From Sciurus carolinensis (lineage: Eukaryota > Chordata > Mammalia > Rodentia > Sciuridae), in the NCBI RefSeq assembly GCF_902686445.1, contig NC_062214.1, positions 46,943,454 to 47,007,453 of the forward strand: DNA of 64,000 bases. Direction: 5' to 3'. The notes under the pieces are model-generated. The model saw only the letters and a list, made by a program, of their open reading frames with translations, made no database searches and was not told the origin of the DNA. This document shows, piece by piece, positions 58,430 through 64,000 of the stretch (position 1 is the first letter of the stretch; each line of letters opens with the position of its first letter). The translations under genes and the position numbers were made by a program.

Positions 58430-58945
58430 CTGTATTAGCCTTCTATTATTGCTCCAAAAATTACCACAAACTTAGTGACTTAAAATGCAAATTTCTTTTC
58501 CTATGTTTCTGCAAGTCAAAGGGCCAACAGTGATTTCTCTGGCTAACATCCAGATATGGATAGAATTGCTTTCCCTTCTGGAGGCTCCAGGGGAGGATCC
58601 ATTTCCTTGCTTTTTCCAGCCTCTAGAAATTTACTATATTGCTTCTTATATTCCTATGTTACATCTCTCTCTTTCATCATTGAAACCAGTGAAAAGGCAA
58701 GCTTTCATCCTTCCTCTCCTCTCTGTCTTCTGAAACCACATCTTCCTTTGAATTCTCCTTGACTTTCCTCCTCCACCTTAGGAACCCTTGTGGTTACATT
58801 GGGCCCACTCAAATAATTCAGAACTATTTCCCTATTTAAAGTTTAGTTTACTTGCAACCTTAACCCTTTGCCATGTAATCCAACATAGTCAGGATTAAGA
58901 TGTGGCCATATTTGGGGGGTGGGCATTATTTTGCCTACCTTAGGG
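58430..58945 (-). mobile_element. LTR-like repeat (MaLR type), antisense
   Basis: 'gtattagccttctattattgctcc', 'accacaaacttagtgacttaaaa', 'tctggaggctccaggggagg', 'tccttgctttttccagcctctag' and 'attgggcccactcaaataattcag' run in the order of an antisense MLT1-like LTR. The frames on it (82, 68 codons) are not genes. Family is the most likely one, not certain. Confidence 0.55.
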
Positions 58946-58989
58946 CTTAATAATAATTAAAAAAAAAGAAAGCATGTCAAAAAATGTCT

Positions 58990-59260
58990 CATGCTTTCAT
59001 TAGTCAATTCACCAAGTATTTGTTGAGCATCTACTGAATGCTACTGTGCTTAGATGGTAAGATACAATTACAAACAGGAAATGTGACAACCATCTTGATT
59101 TTCCCAGTACTGAAGAACTTCCCAGGATGCAGGGTTTTCAATGTTAAAGTTGGGACAGTCTCAGGCAAAAAAGTGTTGATCACCCTAGGTGCAGTCTCTG
59201 TCATTCAGAAATTTACAATTCAACGTGGGGCAGGAACAAAACACAATCAAGACTTCTAAA
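58990..59260 (+). repeat. Ancient interspersed repeat (same family as 22262)
   Basis: 'caagtatttgttgagcatctactgaatgctactgtgctta' is the typical start of this family. Diverged further on. Confidence 0.45.
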
Positions 59261-59364
59261 GAAACTGCAAGTTGCACTATGTACACTTTTAAAGGAAAAA
59301 GAATGGGGATGAGCTATAGATGAAGGAAACTGACATATCTTCCTCTATGAGCAGTCCTTTGGAT

Positions 59365-59525
59365 AACATTGATTGCACTTTAAATGTATGTCACATGCTG
59401 ACTACCTGCTACACACATTATCTTGTTTAAACCTCAGGACAACTCCAAGAATTAAGAAGAGTTCCTGCCTGCAGTTTTCAGATGAGGACACAGAGAAAGA
59501 GAAATCATTTGACTAACATCAGAAA
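59365..59525 (+). repeat. MIR SINE
   Basis: 'cacatgctgactacctgctac', 'attatcttgtttaaacctcaggacaactcc' and 'ttttcagatgaggacacagagaaagag' give MIR from core to 3' end in order. Confidence 0.75.
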
Positions 59526-60814
59526 ACTAATATCTATATACTGTTTCACAGAAACATATCCTGACACAAGGATTGCAGAACATGCAATTTAGTAAGGATG
59601 GGCTCCCAGGGAAAATCATGAGAATCAGGGAGAAGGAAAAGAAAGGGGAAGAAAATTGCAAGAGGGATATTTTAGGAAACGATAACTTGAGGGTGGCTTC
59701 ATTCTGATCTGGCAGGGGAACTAAGACGTAAGTTACCCTCAGAGTTTATCCCAACATGAAGTGGGGTTCATACTCCTGCAACACTTTGTTGACTGATTTG
59801 TAAAACTCCCAGGCAGTTCTTTCTACTATATAGGAAAAGAATCAGGTATGGGCCATTAAAAGCAAAAGTCCATGGAAGTGAGGGGAGGGAAAACAGCAGG
59901 TAAAGGTAGCCCATATGGTCTGTATGGGGCACCAGGAGTAAGCAATTGAACCCAAACCTGGTAAATCCCACTACACAGCAGAGTGGCTAAATCTCTTCTA
60001 TTCTGTCACATTCTTAGAAATTGTCTAAGAATACTTCTTTTGCAAGAGTTTCTTTCCACCAGGACTGGTTTGACACTAATATTAAAACTCATAGTGTTCT
60101 GCCATTCAAAATCCAGAGTCAATGTAGCATCCCAGTGTGACTCTTCCCAGGTAATTTACTCTTGTTTCCTCTGACACTTGGCTTGCTAAGAATGGAAAGC
60201 TAATTAGCACGACACTGATAAGATTATAATGATTATGATGATTAAATATTACCTGATTTTTTTCAAATGACTTTTATGTATCATAACCTGTCTTAGAATT
60301 TCCAACCACACACAAGTTTTAATTGTGTCTAGGCTTTTGTGCAAATAGGAGGCTAGGAGGCAATACTGTGTCTTTTCAGAATTATTGTAGGGATGATGAC
60401 TTCTAATTTTAAACATCACAAGACTTTCATCTTTACTGAAAATGTGATGTTTTAGTGTGACCTTGGATCTTTACTATCTCTGAGAATGGATCATTTATGG
60501 GCTCCAGATGGAAAGTATAAGATTAATAACCCCTTGTAGACTAAAACCCATATGTTTTTCACATACTTCAGAGATGTGCTTTCTCACAGTGTCATTTATT
60601 TAAATGAGATTAACATATAAATGATGATAAATTGCTGCTTCTGAGTTTTGTACTAGACATGGCCAAAAAGAAAATGTATTTAATATTGGCATTGAAAAGT
60701 CTGAAAATGAAATGGATCTGCAAAAGGGCAAATAAAAATCACCAGTCCCTCTTGTAATTTTGTGTGTTTGGAATGACATTCTCTTGCCCCCAAATAAACT
60801 AACACAAAAAAAAT
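59526..60814. other. Non-coding sequence, no gene seen
   Basis: Nothing recognised. The 113-codon minus frame 60941-60600 overlaps the repeat below and has no domain. Confidence 0.4.
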
Positions 60815-61260
60815 CAATGCCCAAAATAGTAAAATATTTATTTGTATTACTTAGGACTAGGTTTGACCACAAATGACACACAATGGTTGATTTAAACAAG
60901 AAAGAAGTTTCTCTCTCACATAAATCCAAGTTTTGTTCCAAAAACTCTTTGCAGTTCCTTGCAACTCACTTATCAACTAATTCTAAAATATGACTGTGGT
61001 TCTTATGATCCAAGGTGGCAGCACTATATCCCATTTCTGGGAAGGGGATAGATCAATGGTCTTTTAAGGAAGGATTAACAAAACACCTTTATAAAAAACC
61101 TCTCTTTATATCTCATTGGCCAGATCCTGGTTACATGGCCACACCAGCCCCAAAGGATGCTGGAAAATGTAGTCTTTAAATGAATAACTAAGGTCCTGCT
61201 AAAATTGGGAATATATTACTATAGAGGACAAGGTGCAAATGGATCTCCAGAAACAAAATC
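60815..61260. repeat. Ancient mammalian interspersed repeat, family uncertain
   Basis: 'gatttaaacaagaaagaagtttctctctcacataaa', 'gatccaaggtggcagcac', 'ctcattggccagatcctggttacatggccacaccag' and 'ggaaaatgtagtcttta' occur in the order of an old LTR- or DNA-type repeat that I know but cannot name. I cannot assign its strand with confidence. Confidence 0.45.
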
Positions 61261-62094
61261 AGACTCTCATAAGCATTTATGGTAATTTCTAAAGATATGA
61301 AGATGGCAAATTTGAATACATATTAATCATGTTTCTTCTTTATTTAAATTAAAAGAAATTTTTTTTATCCTTCAACCTGTTATTTAAAGGAAAGAATTAA
61401 ATCTGATCTCAATTATAATTTTGAATGAAGCCTAATGAAAGGTGGTAAATCAATCTATACCACCATTAGATACTTCAGCAGGTTCAGATTCTATAATGAA
61501 TCATTTAATTTGCCTTGGAAACAGACAGCCACCTTGCTCAAGGCCATAACTTCCCTTTCCTGGAGTCCTGTATCTGAGTAGTTATTCATGTGATTGCATA
61601 AAGATCTGTCTTCTTGGCCCTACCAGGTACAGTGCTGAAAGGTCATACCACCCTCAGAAATGGGAGGCAGCCTTCCTGCTCAGTACACTATGCCCAACTC
61701 TGCCTTCTCCACTGCCTCTACCCTCCAAAACCATTGTTCTTTAAGAATACTTCCTAACAAATCTGCCTAACAAATCTTCCTAACAAATCTCCATCTCAGA
61801 AGCAACTTCTCGGGGAAAGGAACAGCCAATGGGCTGCTGAAATTCATACTGAATCATTCTCTAATCACATCTCTTGCACTCTTTCAACTATTTTTTGCAA
61901 TATGGCACTCAGGCCCACTGGGGCAGTTGCTAGGTATCTCTGCTTCTGATAGAGGCTGATTCTGTTCGGTAATCCTCTCTCAACCTTGGAGTCCTTTCTG
62001 TTACTACAGGACCCTGCTCTGTGACTGTGGGAGCAGATGCCCACTGGGTGTTCATAATCTTTATGGGAGGACTTGCTACAACTGGGGAAGTGGA
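61261..62094. other. Non-coding sequence, no gene seen
   Basis: Contains the 13-base triplicate at 61753-61791. No coding signal. Confidence 0.45.
61753..61791. repeat. 13-bp tandem repeat, 3 units
   Basis: 'cctaacaaatct' plus one variable base (g, t, c) occurs three times back to back. Confidence 0.95.
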
Positions 62095-62225
62095 AATTGA
62101 CTATCTGAGCTCCATCTCTGCTCTGTCATATCAAAGAAATTTGATACTGGGTAAATGAGTAAATCAGCTCCCTCATCTTCAATAGGGGGATAGCAAATCC
62201 TACTTCAAAGGGCTGTTAAATTAAA
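62095..62225 (+). repeat. MIR fragment
   Basis: 'tgagctccatctctgctctgtc', 'gggtaaatgagtaaatcagctccctcatcttcaata' and 'tcaaagggctgttaaattaaat' follow the MIR 3' half in order. Confidence 0.6.
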
Positions 62226-63129
62226 TAAATCAATATGCTTTAAATTGTCAGCTTCTTCAGTCATTTTCTTCCAACTTCTTGCATGACTTAAAACAAGCTG
62301 TATTTTTATGACCCTCCAGAGGAGTTCTGTAAAGTTTGACAGTCACTGCTTTCAAGGGAGTCGAAAAGATATAGACAGGAGAACTTCCTTTTCCACATTT
62401 AATACTAAACATCCCCCCAACACACACATTTTCTCTCTTTTCCTCTAATTCTTTCTCCTATGCAAGTGTTTGTATTGGGGCTTATCATCACACAGTCTTT
62501 CAATTTTGGTCCTATACCTTCAGAACACACACACATACATGAAAATTTTTAGAGTAAATAAATACTAAATACTAGGGTTGGCAAATTTTTTCCTACCTGT
62601 CCTCAACATTCCAGGGAAAAAAAAGGTTAAATTTTTCTGCCACATGACCTCGAAAAGACTCCAGCTGCTCACACTAGATCTGACTACACAGCAGGCAATA
62701 AAAGGCTTGCTAACCTGCCTTTATTTGCTTTCTGGTCAAGATAAACATTTATCACTGGGTGTATTGATTAACACCATATCATTTCCCTCCTTACACTTTC
62801 ACAAAGGGAGCAGGCTCCCCTTGGGAACTTAAACCTTTGTGGGGCTCAAGAGACCCCAAGTGCTACAGTGCTTACGAGTAGCTGTGAGCTGTGAGCTACA
62901 GAAAGGTGTGGGAACCCCTGTACCCAGGAAAGGCCAGTCACCATACTCCAATCTGGATAGAATAGTAAGGGATGCACATTCTCAGGTAACCAATTGGAGT
63001 GCAAACTGCAGAGTGAGATGTGAAAGCCACAGCAGGATGCAAAAGGCTTTAGAAATTTGGCATTGCACCCATTGCTTTGGCAATCTACCCACTCCTTAAC
63101 CACCAGCAGCAACTAATCTGTTCTCCATT
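62226..63129. other. Non-coding sequence, no gene seen
   Basis: Frames of 84-88 codons at 62578-63112 lie on both strands with no domain. Nothing recognised. Confidence 0.4.
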
Positions 63130-64000
63130 TCATTAATTGTGTTATTCAAAAATGTTATATAAATAGAATGACACAACAGGGAATCTTTGGAAATTTAAGT
63201 TTTTCCCTTTAGCAAAATTCTTTGGAATCCATTCACATTATCTTATGTATCAATTTTGTGTACCAGTAAAGGTGCCACATTTTACTTAATTCACTCCTTG
63301 AAGGACTTTCATATTGCACACAGATATTTGTCTCAATATAAATCTTCTTTCTCTGAGAAACATATCCAGAAACGCAATTGCTGAGGCATACAGTAGTAAC
63401 ATGTTAACTTTTAGAGAAACTGCCAAGCAGTTTTCCAGATTTACTATACCATTTTAACTCCCCACCATAAATCTAAGAGTGAGTGATTCAGTTTCTCTGC
63501 ATACTTGCCAGTATTGAATATTGTCACTCTTTCTCATGGTGCTTTCCCCAAATGCCTAATGATTTCCTTCATTCTTATGAAATACCCTTTTCCAAGAAAT
63601 GTCTCTTCAAGCCAAATTTCTAATGGGATTGCTTGAGGTTTTTTTCCAACTGCTGAGTTTTGAGAGTTCTTTATATATTCTATATACTAGTCCTCTTTGA
63701 ATAAATTGTTTATCTCAATTTTCTCCCAAAATATAGCCTGTCTTTTCATACTCTTAACAGGGGCTATCACAAAGCAAAGTTTTAATTCTGATAAAGTCTA
63801 ATTTATAAGTTTTTCCTTTTATGGATCATGCTTTTAATGTCAAGTAGAAGTAGTCTTTGCCAAGTCCTAAATCCATGAGATTTTATCTCATGTTTTCTTC
63901 TAAAAGTTTTATAGTCTTACATCTTACATTTAAGCCCATAATCTGTCTTGAGTTAATTTTTTTCTAAGGTTTGAGACTTAGGTCAAGGTTCATATTTTGC
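63130..64000 (-). mobile_element. Ancient L1M, antisense, running off the right edge
   Basis: The reverse of the L1 ORF2 3' part is recognisable: 'gttttgagagttctttatatattctatatactag', 'aaattgtttatctcaattttctccc', 'tagcctgtcttttcatac', 'atgttttcttctaaaagttttatag' and 'cttacatttaagcccataatctgtcttgagtt'. It is incomplete at position 64000 and too decayed for any frame. Confidence 0.8.

Noticed and set aside
60600..60941. 113-codon minus frame
   Set aside because: It overlaps an ancient repeat and has no domain.

Overview
The window reads as a non-coding stretch of a placental mammal genome, most likely a squirrel-family rodent (ground squirrel, marmot or tree squirrel). The best lineage evidence is a set of composite SINEs with a B1-like (7SL-derived) left half, a tRNA/ID-like right half and an A-rich tail (20821-21043, 26015-26227, 28066-28279, 49734-49918). 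As I recall, this MEN-type B1/ID arrangement is known from Sciuridae. L1 3' ends of several subfamilies point the same way. I found no multi-exon protein-coding gene, no rRNA, functional tRNA, CRISPR or operon-like structure. Nearly all open frames are chance frames or decayed transposon frames, so this is intergenic or deep intronic sequence.

Layout. 1-10970: mostly old sequence with a B1 copy, MIRs, three MaLR LTRs, a (CA)n, a degenerate tetranucleotide tract and a repeat-poor block around 7160-8340. 10975-19915: a stack of LINEs. An old L1M tail is followed by a nearly full-length L1 (about 11350-18625, + strand) with a 5' UTR, broken ORF1 and broken ORF2. That L1 is interrupted at 15552-16798 by an antisense processed copy of the G-protein gamma-10 mRNA (GNG10) whose 68-codon frame is intact. 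A second L1 3' end (18640-19066) and an older L1M 3' end (19595-19915) follow. 20300-30400: SINEs, MaLR LTRs and older repeats, with one unusual composite insertion at 23210-23890 (L1 3' UTR plus antisense L1 endonuclease sequence, flanked by a 14-bp target duplication).

30400-48000 is repeat-poor in places. Several blocks (31800-32260, 34300-35350, 35790-36065, 42380-42640, 47750-47960) look like candidate conserved non-coding elements. This part also holds a pure (TC)n, a 25-unit TTCCC (AAGGG on the other strand) array and small LINE fragments. 48000-64000 has SINEs, a pair of L1 3' ends in tandem, antisense LTRs, a candidate regulatory block at 55320-55745, a (TA)n and, at the right edge, an antisense L1M that runs out of the window.

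The only feature with a plausible intact product is the GNG10 retrocopy. No new multi-gene system was found. All repeat-family names come from memory of consensus sequences and were not checked by alignment.
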